Source: Methylocella sp.
GTDB taxonomy: Bacteria; Pseudomonadota; Alphaproteobacteria; Rhizobiales; Beijerinckiaceae
NCBI GenBank assembly: GCA_037200525.1
Contig: JBBCGG010000001.1
Span: 769,526-833,525, forward strand
Length of the DNA stretch: 64,000 nt
Reading direction: 5' to 3'
Shown piece by piece: positions 21,204 through 30,040 of this stretch. The notes under the pieces were generated by a model, which saw nothing but the letters and a program-made list of their open reading frames with translations, was not told the DNA's origin and did no database searches. Made by a program: the position numbers and the translations under genes. The first letter of the stretch is position 1. Each line of letters begins with the position of its first letter.

Positions 21204-21676
21204 CAAGCCGCTATTTCGAACATGGCCTCAACCTCGACAGCGCAGCCGAGCGGCAGTTCGGCAACGCCCACGGTCGATCTTGCGTGGCGGCCGGGATCTC
21301 CCAAAACCTCGACGATGAAATCGGAGGCGCCGTTCATAACGGCAGGTAACGTCAAAAATCCTGGCGCGACATTGATGAAGCCGCCGAGGCGAACGCAGCG
21401 CGTGATCCTGTCGAGATCGCCGAGAGCCACTTTGGCTTGCGCCAAAAGATTGATAGCGCAGCGGCGCGCCGCCGCTTGTCCGGCTTCGATCGATACATTC
21501 CCGCCGATCTTGCCGATATGCCCAAGGTCAAGCTTGCCATCCGCACCGAACGGCAATTGACCTGAAATGACGAGAAAAGAGCCGGAAATGACGGATGGGA
21601 CGTAATTGGCCATTGGAGCCGCAGCTGCGGGCAGCGAAACGCCAAGAGCCGTCAGCTTAGCTTCGATTTTGGTCAT
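21203..21676 (-). CDS. RidA/YjgF-family enamine deaminase-like protein
   Basis: A 157-residue member of the YjgF/YER057c/UK114 superfamily in the longer RidA subgroup. It has the SFLVISGQLPFGADGKL strand-loop and the segment GDLDRITRCVRLGGFINVAPGF. The C-terminal STVGVAELPLGCAVEVEAMFEI is present, but the canonical catalytic Arg of RidA deaminases (usually before a short V/A-G-V-A motif) is replaced by this Ser-Thr-Val context. The activity is therefore uncertain. The start at 21676 has AAGGAG with an 8-nt spacer. It forms a two-gene operon with the phosphodiesterase. Confidence 0.82.
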   Translation of the reverse strand: MTKIEAKLTALGVSLPAAAAPMANYVPSVISGSFLVISGQLPFGADGKLDLGHIGKIGGNVSIEAGQAAARRCAINLLAQAKVALGDLDRITRCVRLGGFINVAPGFLTLPAVMNGASDFIVEVLGDPGRHARSTVGVAELPLGCAVEVEAMFEIAA

Positions 21677-21867
21677 CAATAAAACTCCTTTGTCGTTTCC
21701 ACTCCTATAGCGTTGGAAGTTCCGCCCGTCGAACATGGGAGCCCCACGCCAATTCGGCAGAGCTTCAGTCCCCCGGTTGCATGTGGCGCGTCTTGACTCT
21801 AACTTTACCCTTTGCGGTAAGGATTCGCGTTTGACCGCCATCGCCCATCGTTCGAGGACCAAAGAAG

Positions 21868-22794
21868 ATGTATGCTTCGCACGCTCGCTTTCTCATCTCC
21901 GGCGCGTTGGCTCTGACCCTTATCGAATTTGCTTCCCTCCCTGCTGCGGCGGGAGCCCATAACGCCACTGCGACTCCCGACGCCCCGGCAGAGGTCAAGT
22001 CCGGTCAGGTCAATTTAGATCAGTCCAAAGTCGACCCAGCCAGCACAATTGCGCTGGCCCCGCATCGAGCCGTCTACGAATTGACGCTGTCGAAATCAGT
22101 GGGGAGCAAAAGTCCCACCGCAGCGCACGGACGCATCGCTTTCGATTTTGCGGGTTCGCCCTGCGAAGGATATGTGCAGAATTTCCGCCAGTTGACGGAG
22201 TTGCAGCCAGCCGAAGGCCCGACGCGAATATCGGATATGCATTCGGCAACCTTCGAGGACTCGGAAGGCAAGAATTTCGACTTCAAGATGCAAACAAGCG
22301 TCGATAACGAAACCGCTGAGACAATTGATGGCAAGGCCTCAAAATCCAGCAGCGGCCCTTTGTCGGTCAATCTCTCGAAACCAAAACACAGCAAATTCGA
22401 TCTCGGCGAGGACGTGGTTTTCCCGACGGAGCATTTGAGGCGCATTCTCGCGGCCGCCGAAACTGGCAAGAATCTTCTCGAGGTCAAGGTCTACGACGGA
22501 TCTGAGACCGGAGACAAAGTATTCGAGACCACCACTTATATAGGCCATCCAGAGTCATCGCCCGTGATCGAGCAAGCCGCTCAAATTCCCGCGCTTGAGA
22601 AGCTGCGGCGCTGGCCCGTATCGATCAGCTATTTCGAAACTGGCAAGAAGGACGAAGGACCAAGCTACGTCTTGTCGTTTGACCTCTATGAAAACGGAAT
22701 TTCACGCGCGCTGAGACTGGATTATGGCGATTTTGTCCTTTCCGGCGAAATGTCGAGCCTTGAGCTTCTGAACGAGCCACCCTGCCGCAAATAA
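21868..22794 (+). CDS. eipB: EipB (DUF1849) periplasmic envelope protein
   Basis: A 308-residue exported protein of the DUF1849/EipB family. EipB, known from Brucella, is a periplasmic beta-spiral protein needed for cell envelope integrity. Seen here: an N-terminal signal (FLISGALALTLIEFASLPAAAGA), then the conserved domain opening LAPHRAVYELTLS and GRIAFDFAGSPCEGY, the LSVNLSKP segment, and a C-terminal Cys (EPPCRK) that can pair with the Cys in SPCEGY. EipB homologues usually have such a disulfide pair. It is transcribed away from the RidA operon. Confidence 0.88.
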   Translation: MYASHARFLISGALALTLIEFASLPAAAGAHNATATPDAPAEVKSGQVNLDQSKVDPASTIALAPHRAVYELTLSKSVGSKSPTAAHGRIAFDFAGSPCEGYVQNFRQLTELQPAEGPTRISDMHSATFEDSEGKNFDFKMQTSVDNETAETIDGKASKSSSGPLSVNLSKPKHSKFDLGEDVVFPTEHLRRILAAAETGKNLLEVKVYDGSETGDKVFETTTYIGHPESSPVIEQAAQIPALEKLRRWPVSISYFETGKKDEGPSYVLSFDLYENGISRALRLDYGDFVLSGEMSSLELLNEPPCRK

Positions 22795-22911
22795 TATCGG
22801 CGACCGTCATCGGCTTGCCGTCGCCACATGAGATCGTCCCCTCCGGATTTTGCCGGCATATCAACCGTGCATCGAGGCCGATAATAAAGCGTTGTGCGGG
22901 AGCCGGGCTGG

Positions 22912-23673
22912 ATGCGCATTCTTATCACCAATGATGACGGCATTCACGCGCCGGGCCTTGCTGCGCTGGAGCGGATCGCCAGCGCACTTTCGGACGATGT
23001 CTATGTCGTTGCGCCCGAAACCGACCAATCGGGCGTCGCCCATTCGTTGTCGCTCAACGATCCATTGCGTCTGCGCAAAATTTCCGAGCGGCGCTACGCC
23101 GTGAAAGGCACGCCGACCGACTGCGTCATCATGGGGATCCGCCGGATTCTCGATGGGGCTAGGCCCGATGTGGTTCTGTCAGGGGTGAATTGCGGCCAGA
23201 ACGTCGCCGAGGATGTGATCTATTCCGGAACGGTCGCCGGCGCGATGGAGGGCGCAATTTTGGGAACGCCTTCAATCGCTCTGTCGCAGGCCTATAATTC
23301 TTTGCATGGGCGAGAGGGCGCGATCTGGAGCTGCGCCGAGACCCATGGGCCTTCGCTCATCGATAAGATCCTTTCTGAGGGAATAGCGCCCCATACCGTC
23401 ATCAATGTGAATTTCCCCCCTTGCCCGGCGGCTGAAGTCGAGGGCGTTGCGGTGACCGTACAGGGTCGTCGCGGTTATATGGCCAAGATCGACGCGCGGG
23501 CGGACGGGCGCGGCAATCCGTATTATTGGATCGCCTTCGACCGCAATGAATTCGCGCCGGGGCAAGGCACTGACATTGAAGCCATCGCCCAAAAGCGCAT
23601 TTCGGTCACGCCATTGCGGCTTGATTTGACCGATGCTCCCTCGCTTACGCGTTACGCGCAGGCCTTGCGCTGA
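22912..23673 (+). CDS. surE: 5'/3'-nucleotidase SurE
   Basis: A 253-residue metal-dependent nucleotidase. SurE dephosphorylates nucleoside monophosphates and short polyphosphates. The diagnostic N-terminus RILITNDDGIHAPG with the metal-binding Asp pair is intact, followed by VVAPETDQSG, KGTPTDCV, SGVNCGQNVAEDVIYSGTVAGAMEG and VNFPP. The ATG at 22912 was taken because GGGAG sits 9 nt upstream and it starts directly at the conserved strand. pcm follows on the same strand, the classic surE-pcm pairing linked to stress survival. Confidence 0.95.
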   Translation: MRILITNDDGIHAPGLAALERIASALSDDVYVVAPETDQSGVAHSLSLNDPLRLRKISERRYAVKGTPTDCVIMGIRRILDGARPDVVLSGVNCGQNVAEDVIYSGTVAGAMEGAILGTPSIALSQAYNSLHGREGAIWSCAETHGPSLIDKILSEGIAPHTVINVNFPPCPAAEVEGVAVTVQGRRGYMAKIDARADGRGNPYYWIAFDRNEFAPGQGTDIEAIAQKRISVTPLRLDLTDAPSLTRYAQALR

Positions 23674-23771
23674 GCGGCCGCCGCCCGCCTGCGCGGCCGC
23701 GAGAACCGCAAGCCGCCGAATCCCCGCTCTTCAATGAGGCCGTCGCATCGGCGCAAGCGAAGGCGGCGTTT

Positions 23772-24392
23772 TTGCTGGCTATGCGCGCCCGGGGCATTCG
23801 GGATGTGAATGTCCTGCGTGCGCTGGAAATGGTGCCGCGTGAAATCTTCGTGCCGCATCGCTATGCCGATCTGGCTCGCCGCGATCTCGCGCTGCCGCTG
23901 CGCTGCGGCCAGACTTTGCCGGAACCCTGGCTTGCCGCGCGCATGATCGAGGTTCTGGCGCCTTTGCCGCATCATCGGGTGCTCGAAATCGGCGCCGGTT
24001 CCGGCTATGCGACGGCTCTTCTTGCCCGAATCGCTCGTGAAGTCGTCTCCGTCGAGCGATTCCAGAGCCTTGCGATCGAGGCAGGCGAGCGCTTGGCGCG
24101 CCTTGGGGTGATGAACGCAGGCGTCGCCTGGGGCGATGGTCTTGCAGTTTCGCCGCAGACGGGCCCATTTGATCGGGTGATCGTGCAAGGCGCGCTCACC
24201 GAACTTCCCGAAAATCTCATCGCGGTTCTCGCCCCCGATGGCGTGATCGTCATGGCCCGTCCCGATCTCGATGTTCCGGCGCATCAGCATGTGGTGCGCA
24301 TTGCGCGCAATGAGACGGATGCTTTGGAGGCGACGCCGATTTGCCCTTGCAGGCTGCAAGCCATCCTGCCGGGCGTGTCTCAAGCGCTTTAG
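23772..24392 (+). CDS. pcm: Protein-L-isoaspartate O-methyltransferase
   Basis: An SAM-dependent repair enzyme methylating isoaspartyl residues in damaged proteins, about 206 residues. Signatures: VPREIFVPHRYADLA, CGQTLPEPWLAARM, and motif I EIGAGSGYATALLA for SAM binding. The start is unclear: no ATG lies between the upstream in-frame stop (23622) and 23781. TTG 23772 is given, but the frame is open back to 23625 and reads like real coding sequence (ESPLFNEAVASAQAKAAF), so an unusual upstream start is possible. It overlaps a small convergent gene by 4 nt. Confidence 0.88.
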   Translation: MLAMRARGIRDVNVLRALEMVPREIFVPHRYADLARRDLALPLRCGQTLPEPWLAARMIEVLAPLPHHRVLEIGAGSGYATALLARIAREVVSVERFQSLAIEAGERLARLGVMNAGVAWGDGLAVSPQTGPFDRVIVQGALTELPENLIAVLAPDGVIVMARPDLDVPAHQHVVRIARNETDALEATPICPCRLQAILPGVSQAL

Positions 24393-24517
24393 CGCCTGCG
24401 CTCAACCTTGCGGCTCAGTTTGCCGCCGCGTTGCGCGCCCGAGCATAGGGCCGAAGGAAGATCGGCGAGGATTCCATTAAGTTTAATTTGAACGGTTTTT
24501 TGTGAATATTCGTTCAT
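24389..24517 (-). CDS. Possible 42-aa basic protein
   Basis: A short minus-strand frame: an ATG at 24517 preceded by GGGAGAG with a 6-nt spacer in an AT-rich stretch, as good a ribosome site as any gene here. The peptide begins MNEYSQKTVQIKLNGI, has one Cys and ends in a basic run (KLSRKVERRR). No family recognised. It is convergent with pcm. Confidence 0.4.
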   Translation of the reverse strand: MNEYSQKTVQIKLNGILADLPSALCSGAQRGGKLSRKVERRR

Positions 24518-24584
24518 CTTAAACTCTCCCTTAACTCGCGGCCCATTTAATGCAGACATAGCTATTACGTCAGTGGGCTGCGTC

Positions 24585-25790
24585 ATGAGTCATTTGGTTG
24601 CGGTATATTACTCACGCTTCGCGTTCCGGCTCGCTTTGACGGGGCTGGCGGCGGGCATGCTCGCAGGCTGCGCGAACTCCGAACGGCTGACCGATCCTTT
24701 CGGCAGCCCCTTCCAAAACTCGGCGGTGACCGATCCTTCGCCGACCGCGAGCATCAACCAAAGCGCGCCCGTCACCCCGGTGCAGTCGCGCCCCCTGGCC
24801 CCGCCAGCGGCGAGTTTGGCCTCGCCCGCGCCGCCGAGCGCTCGGGTCGCCGCCGCGCCCGTTCACTCATCCACGGCCGTCGCGGGCTGGTCTGCCGAGG
24901 GCGGCACGCCGGTTGTGCTGGCCGATGGCGAAAACGCCGACATCATCGCCAAGCGCTATGGAATTCCAATGGACGCCCTGCTGAAAGCAAACGGGCTGGC
25001 ATCCGTTTCGCAGCTGCATCCCGGCGCGCGCGTCATTATTCCTGTGTATAACGCGACTGGCGCTGCGCACGCGACCGCCAGCGCCGCGCCGCCGAGTGCG
25101 CCAGTGCGCGTCGCCGCCGACGCCCATGCCCAACAAATCAAGCTGCTGAAGGGCAAAGCCCCGGCGAATGCAGTTGACCAAGCTCACGTGGCGAACAAAA
25201 CCGCCGCGCCTGCGCAAAAACTCGCCGCCGCCAAGGAGCCCGCAAAGGCGCCCGTCGCTGCGCCCAAAGCGGCAGCGGCTGCGGCGCAGCCCGTCAAAAC
25301 CGCGGCTGTGACGAAGCAGGATGCGCAGAAAGGGTCGAAAGTCGAAGTCGCAGTCCTCGAGACGAAGAAGCCCGAGCCAGAGGAGGCTGCGTCCGAACCC
25401 GCCAAAGCCGGCGATTCAGCCAATCCGGAATTCCGCTGGCCGGCGCGAGGCCGCATCATTCAAGGCTTCAAGGCCGGTGGCAACGACGGAATCAACATCG
25501 CCGTTCCGGAAGGCACCTCGGTCAAAGCCGCCGAGAGCGGGATTGTCGCCTATGCCGGAAGCGAACTAAAGGGCTATGGCAATCTCATCTTGATCCGCCA
25601 TCCAAACGGCTTTGTCTCGGCCTACGCCAATAATGGCGACATTGAAGTCAAGCGCGGCGAGACGGTCAAGCGCGGTCAGACCATCGCCAAGTCGGGGCAG
25701 AGCGGCAATGTCGCCACGCCGCAGTTGCATTTCGAGCTTCGCAAGGGCGCGACGCCGGTCGATCCGACGCTCTATCTCGCGGGACTGTAA
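24585..25790 (+). CDS. NlpD-like LysM/LytM envelope lipoprotein
   Basis: About 401 residues: a lipoprotein signal (LAAGMLAGC lipobox), a Pro/Ala/Ser-rich spacer, a LysM domain (GENADIIAKRYGIPMDALLKANGL to PGARVIIP), a long Ala/Lys-rich linker, and a C-terminal M23/LytM domain. The zinc-site residues are missing: the first HxGxD-type motif reads GNDGINI and the final HxH reads QLHFE with Leu at the first His. Proteins of this type (E. coli NlpD, Caulobacter DipM) are not hydrolases but activate cell-wall amidases at the septum. GTG 24573 is an alternative start; ATG 24585 is preferred. Confidence 0.85.
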   Translation: MSHLVAVYYSRFAFRLALTGLAAGMLAGCANSERLTDPFGSPFQNSAVTDPSPTASINQSAPVTPVQSRPLAPPAASLASPAPPSARVAAAPVHSSTAVAGWSAEGGTPVVLADGENADIIAKRYGIPMDALLKANGLASVSQLHPGARVIIPVYNATGAAHATASAAPPSAPVRVAADAHAQQIKLLKGKAPANAVDQAHVANKTAAPAQKLAAAKEPAKAPVAAPKAAAAAAQPVKTAAVTKQDAQKGSKVEVAVLETKKPEPEEAASEPAKAGDSANPEFRWPARGRIIQGFKAGGNDGINIAVPEGTSVKAAESGIVAYAGSELKGYGNLILIRHPNGFVSAYANNGDIEVKRGETVKRGQTIAKSGQSGNVATPQLHFELRKGATPVDPTLYLAGL

Positions 25791-25810
25791 CAAGGGGTCC
25801 GCATTCCTCG

Positions 25811-26599
25811 TCAAAAACGGGCGACGAATACGAGATAAAAGGCGATTTCGCTGATCTGCTGCGCGGCGCCGGCGACGTCGCCAGTCTGGCCGCCAATCTG
25901 CCGCTTGGCGAGCGCGCTGCACCCAAACCCCGCAATGACGCTTGCCGCAAGACCCAGGGTCGCCTTCCCGAGATTTGCGCCGGCTAAGAGCGGGGTCGCC
26001 GCAAAGATAGCGGCGAGGCAGGCGGCGCGGCCGAACGACGGGGGTTCAGGCCTCCCCGCCGAAAAGCCGGCTCCTTCCGCGCGGGCGGAAGGCAGCACGA
26101 ACATGGGAATTAGAGCGGAAAAGCGCGACGCAGCCGCCGCGCCGATCAGCACTGCGCTCGCCAGTGCAACGCTTTGCGCAGCGATGAAAGCCAGCGCGAC
26201 GATGCGAATATAAAGCGACAAGGCCAGAGCCAGAGCGCCGAAGGCGCCGACTCGGCTGTCTCGCATGATTTCGAGCTTGCGCTCGCGCGTCGCACCGCCG
26301 CCGAAACCATCGGCGCAATCGGCGAGGCCGTCTTCATGCAGAGCGCCGCTAAGCAGGATCAAGGTTGCGATGGAGAGCGGCGCGGCAAGGAGCGCGGGAA
26401 ACGCAAGCGCCGCCGCTGCAAGGACGCCTGCGGCGATCGCGCCGAGGAGGGCGCCGGCCGCCGGGAGCAGGCCAACCGCGCGCGAAAACCTCGCAAGGCT
26501 ATGCGGCATGGTTTCACGGCTGAGCGATGGAAGCGGAAGCCGCGTTGCAAAACGCAGGCAAATCAGAAAATCGATGAGAAGCGACGAGCCGTAGCGCAT
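25811..26599 (-). CDS. cobS: Adenosylcobinamide-GDP ribazoletransferase CobS
   Basis: A polytopic membrane enzyme of 262 residues that joins adenosylcobinamide-GDP to alpha-ribazole in the last step of B12 assembly. The family motif GALHEDGLADCADGFGGG near residue 90 carries the metal-binding acidic residues, followed by RDSRVGAFGALAL. Six or seven hydrophobic helices are visible. GAGAGG precedes the ATG. It converges with the LytM gene (20-nt gap). cobT lies 630 nt away in the opposite direction, with a small secreted-protein gene between them. Confidence 0.92.
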   Translation of the reverse strand: MRYGSSLLIDFLICLRFATRLPLPSLSRETMPHSLARFSRAVGLLPAAGALLGAIAAGVLAAAALAFPALLAAPLSIATLILLSGALHEDGLADCADGFGGGATRERKLEIMRDSRVGAFGALALALSLYIRIVALAFIAAQSVALASAVLIGAAAASRFSALIPMFVLPSARAEGAGFSAGRPEPPSFGRAACLAAIFAATPLLAGANLGKATLGLAASVIAGFGCSALAKRQIGGQTGDVAGAAQQISEIAFYLVFVARF

Positions 26600-26699
26600 C
26601 GCCTCTCATCCTTCATTGCGGTACTGTTGTCGAGGCTTGCTGCGAGTGCTCGCTCGGGAGCTTTCGCAGGTCTAGGGCTGCACGCAAGAGTTGTGGATT

Positions 26700-26945
26700 T
26701 TAGCGGGTCTTGCCGCCCTGCTGTTCGGACCGACACACCCAGCCGCGATAACGGTTGGATTGATCGCCGGTGACGCCATTGTAGCAATAGACGCGATCGG
26801 AAGAATCCGAGGTTGAAGCAGGCGTCATAATCGGCCTCGTCTGGGCCTCGCCGCTGTTAGGGGTGGAGAGGGGAGCGGCGATGGCGATGCTGGCCGTCGC
26901 GACGGCGGCAAACCCAATGGCTAACAGGGAAAGTTTCCGTATCAT
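26700..26945 (-). CDS. Small secreted hypothetical protein, 81 aa
   Basis: The ATG at 26945 has GGAG 9 nt upstream. The product has a clear signal peptide (LSLLAIGFAAVATASIAIAA) and a short mature part with two cysteines (YCYNG and WVCRSEQ) that may form a disulfide. The family is unknown. It lies between cobS and cobT, with no visible link to cobalamin synthesis. Confidence 0.6.
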   Translation of the reverse strand: MIRKLSLLAIGFAAVATASIAIAAPLSTPNSGEAQTRPIMTPASTSDSSDRVYCYNGVTGDQSNRYRGWVCRSEQQGGKTR

Positions 26946-27232
26946 ATCGTCGATCTCCAATTCAAGGTTGTGAGTTCGAGTCATCTCCTCCAATAAAACG
27001 GATTGTCCGCAATGTAAGCGCTTTGTTGTTGCAGCGCAATATCGCAGATGCGAGGCAAGTTGCCGCGTCGCACGCTTGACCTTGCGTCCTGGTGAGGGAA
27101 GCAGACCGACTTGCATTGAATCGCACTAGACTGCATTAGCGTGTCGTTCAGGCCTTGCATTTGCCTGAAGCGGGACTGTGCGGCGCCCGAAATTCTTCAA
27201 GATTTTTTCTTTCCTCCAACTTTTAGGTTGTC
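26946..27232. other. Intergenic region upstream of cobT, no riboswitch seen
   Basis: About 290 bases. I looked for the conserved B12-box and helix sequences of a cobalamin riboswitch and did not recognise them on either strand. No other gene is supported. Confidence 0.35.
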
Positions 27233-28255
27233 ATGTCCGCCGCAGCTTCGCCATTTGATGCAATCCGTGATCTTCTCCCCCTCATGCCGCAAGCGTCCGA
27301 GGCCTCGGTCGCGGCGGTGCGCACGCGGCAGGCGGAGCTCACCAAGCCGCAAGGCTCGCTTGGCCGGCTGGAGGATATCGTCGCCTTCCTCGCGGCCTGG
27401 CAAGGCAAGCCGCAGCCGACGATCGATCGTCCGCTTGTGGCGATTTTCGCCGCCAATCACGGCGTTGTGGCGAAAGGCGTCTCCGCCTATCCGGCCTCGG
27501 TCACCCGGTCCATGCTCGAGAATTTCGCGGCTGGAGGCGCAGCAATCAATCAGATTTGCGCCATCAACGGCGTTGGATTGAAAGTCTTCGACCTCGCCCT
27601 CGATATTCCGACGAAGGATTTTACTGAAGAGCCCGCCATGGAAGCGGTGGCGGCGTCGGCGACATTTGGCTTTGGCATGGAGGCGATCGCCGATGGGGTC
27701 GATCTCCTTTGCGTCGGCGAGATGGGAATCGGCAACACGACCATCGCCGCTGCGATTTATCATGGCCTCTACGGCGGCGCTGCGGAAGATTGGGTGGGAC
27801 GCGGCACGGGAGTCGACGAGAGCGGCCTCGCGCGGAAAATCGCAGCCGTGGAGGGAGCCGTCAATCTCCATAAGCCCTATCTCGCCGATCCTTTAGAGCT
27901 GATGCGGCGTTTGGGCGGACGCGAGGTCGCGGCGATGGCGGGCGCGATCATGGCGGCGCGCATGCAGAACATTCCAGTGGTCCTTGATGGTTATGTCGTC
28001 TGCGCCGCAGCCGCCATTCTCCATGCGCTTGATCCGGCGACCCTTGATCACTGCCTCGCTGCTCATGTTTCGGCCGAAGGCGCGCACGGCGAGGTTTTGC
28101 GGCGTCTTGGCAAGCAGCCCTTGCTCGATCTTGGGCTAAGGCTCGGCGAAGGCTCCGGCGCGGCGCTCGCCGTCGGGATCATGCAAGCAGCTCTCGCCTG
28201 CCATAAGGACATGGCGACCTTCGCCGAGGCTCAGGTTGCAGGCAAGGTGAAGTAG
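27233..28255 (+). CDS. cobT: Nicotinate-nucleotide--DMB phosphoribosyltransferase CobT
   Basis: A 340-residue enzyme that activates 5,6-dimethylbenzimidazole for cobalamin by transferring phosphoribose from nicotinate mononucleotide. Signatures: LTKPQGSLGRLE near the N-terminus, FAANHGVV, GGAAINQI, the GEMGIGNTTIAAA loop, and a catalytic glutamate in SAEGAH near the C-terminus. The N-terminal start is clean, with a weak AGGTTG site. Supplies CobS with alpha-ribazole phosphate. Transcription ends at the hairpin that also closes the S10 peptidase gene. Confidence 0.94.
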   Translation: MSAAASPFDAIRDLLPLMPQASEASVAAVRTRQAELTKPQGSLGRLEDIVAFLAAWQGKPQPTIDRPLVAIFAANHGVVAKGVSAYPASVTRSMLENFAAGGAAINQICAINGVGLKVFDLALDIPTKDFTEEPAMEAVAASATFGFGMEAIADGVDLLCVGEMGIGNTTIAAAIYHGLYGGAAEDWVGRGTGVDESGLARKIAAVEGAVNLHKPYLADPLELMRRLGGREVAAMAGAIMAARMQNIPVVLDGYVVCAAAAILHALDPATLDHCLAAHVSAEGAHGEVLRRLGKQPLLDLGLRLGEGSGAALAVGIMQAALACHKDMATFAEAQVAGKVK

Positions 28256-28268
28256 ATTTCGTCAGCGT

Positions 28269-28292
28269 CGAGGGAAAATCTATTTTCCCTCG
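28269..28292. terminator. Bidirectional terminator between cobT and S10 peptidase gene
   Basis: A perfect 10-bp stem, CGAGGGAAAA and TTTTCCCTCG, with a 4-nt loop. The A-rich and T-rich sides supply short U tracts in both directions, as expected between convergent genes. The stop codon of the minus-strand peptidase gene (28280-28282) lies inside the hairpin. Confidence 0.7.
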
Positions 28293-29893
28293 ATTAGGCT
28301 GCGCGCATCCTCGCGCAGGGCGGCGCGGGATTTGTCGCGCAGATAAAGCATGTGGCCGCCGCTATAGACCTTCAGTTGCACGCGGCTCGGGTCGCCCATC
28401 GGCGGAATTTGATCGATAAGCAGTTTAGAGGCGAAATAGGGCGTCACCTGATCGGTCAGCCCATGCGCGATGAGAACGCGCAGATGCGGGTCGATCGCGA
28501 GCGCGCGCTCCAGGTCGCCGAGCGCCTCGGCGCGGCCTCGACCGCTGCTCCAGTCCCATTGGTGATTGACGCTTTCATTGAGGATTTCGTAGCGCGCATC
28601 GATCGGCCAGCCGAGCTTATTGGCGGTGATATCGGCCATGGCGCTCGCCAGCGGCGTTTTGATTGCGTCGAGAACCGGGTCGGAATACTCGCTCGACGCT
28701 GACAAAGGCGCCGGATCGAAGCCGCTGATGTCGGCATCATAAAGGCTGGAAATCTTGCCCGCGGCGCGGCTGCGCTCGCGAGCAAAACTTGCCAGATCGA
28801 TCCGCCCTCCAAGTTGGCGCACTAAAGCCGGATCGAGGCCGGCGAAGCCTGCGACTTTCTCCGCAATTCGAGCCAACGCCGCCGGATCGCGCTCGCCGCG
28901 CAGAAGATCTTCGAGGTAAGGGCCCGCCGCATAAGCTTCGACGTCGGCGAGATCCGCACGCGAGGCCCCCTTGTCGGGATCCCGCGCGGCCGCCGCCTGC
29001 GAGGGCAGACGCGTCACGTAAGTCATCGGATTATTGGCGCCCTCGAACCAACCGAAATCGAGCACCGGCGAAATCAGCACTAGGCCTTCGACGCCGACGC
29101 CTTCCTTATCTTGCAATTGGCGCGCGAGTTTTGGCGCGCGAAAGCCCCCATAGCTTTCGCCGACGATGAATTTCGGGCTTTCCAAGCGTTTGTTTGCGCC
29201 GAGCCATTTGCGGATCACGACGGCGAGCGCCTCAATGTCGCCGGCGACCGAATAGAAATGATGACGCGCAGCATCGCCTTTGCCGAGCAGGCGGCTATAG
29301 CCGGTTCCGGGTGGGTCGATGAACACGAGATCGGTGAAATCGAGCCAGGTTTCCGCATTGTCTATGGCGATCGGAGGCTCGGAAGGCGATTGCGGCGAGC
29401 CGTCGAGCTTTAGCCGCCACGGCCCCATAGCGCCGAGATCGAGCCACGCCGAACTCGCGCCCGGACCTCCGTTGACCACGAATGTGATCGGGCGTTTGCC
29501 GGCGTCCGCGCCTTCCAGGAGAAAAGCCGCATAAGCGACATCGGCTTGCGGTTCGGCGCTCTGGGCGTCGCTCAGTCGGATCGCGCCGGCGATCGCCTTG
29601 AAGCGTAGGCTGCGTCCTGGCAGCTCGACGACGTGGGAGGTTGTCGCCGCCGGCGGCAACGGATGCGGCGGGGTCGTCGTTGCGGGGCCTGCCGTTGTGG
29701 CTTCCTCGGAGGCGTTTGGCGAGCTCGGGGCTTTCTGCGCAGCCTCGTCGGCGGCGCTGAAGGTGGAAGCCGAGACAAAACCAATGAGCACCGCGCCCAG
29801 CAGGGCAGTTCGCAGGCGCGAGGCGGCGCTCGTCAAGGGTAGCGACACGATGGCTTTTCTCCCTCTGGCCCTGGCGGTCGCGATGAAACCCAT
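28280..29893 (-). CDS. Serine carboxypeptidase-like (S10) exported peptidase
   Basis: A 537-residue alpha/beta-hydrolase peptidase of family S10. An N-terminal signal segment (ALLGAVLIGFVSASTFSA) is followed by a Pro/Ala/Thr-rich linker. Catalytic features: oxyanion-hole NGGPGASS, FIDPPGTGYS, nucleophile GESYGG, and the late His in GGHMLYLRD. The acidic member is probably in the LIAHGLTDQVTP segment. These enzymes remove C-terminal residues from peptides in the periplasm or outside. Transcribed alone, away from the histidine kinase gene. Confidence 0.85.
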   Translation of the reverse strand: MGFIATARARGRKAIVSLPLTSAASRLRTALLGAVLIGFVSASTFSAADEAAQKAPSSPNASEEATTAGPATTTPPHPLPPAATTSHVVELPGRSLRFKAIAGAIRLSDAQSAEPQADVAYAAFLLEGADAGKRPITFVVNGGPGASSAWLDLGAMGPWRLKLDGSPQSPSEPPIAIDNAETWLDFTDLVFIDPPGTGYSRLLGKGDAARHHFYSVAGDIEALAVVIRKWLGANKRLESPKFIVGESYGGFRAPKLARQLQDKEGVGVEGLVLISPVLDFGWFEGANNPMTYVTRLPSQAAAARDPDKGASRADLADVEAYAAGPYLEDLLRGERDPAALARIAEKVAGFAGLDPALVRQLGGRIDLASFARERSRAAGKISSLYDADISGFDPAPLSASSEYSDPVLDAIKTPLASAMADITANKLGWPIDARYEILNESVNHQWDWSSGRGRAEALGDLERALAIDPHLRVLIAHGLTDQVTPYFASKLLIDQIPPMGDPSRVQLKVYSGGHMLYLRDKSRAALREDARSLIEGK

Positions 29894-30040
29894 CCCGCGA
29901 GCCTATTTGTCGATTGGGGCGAGGCCGCCCAACGCGCATCGCATATTGTCTCCATTATCAGGCTTTGGGGCAAATGGCATGGAGAGGAATTTGGTTCGCT
30001 GGCGCCTGATCGTCGGTGCCGGTTCGAGTAAAGCGAGGGT

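Noticed and set aside
26946-27232. Cobalamin riboswitch upstream of cobT
   Set aside because: Expected from the gene's role, but no conserved box was recognised on either strand.
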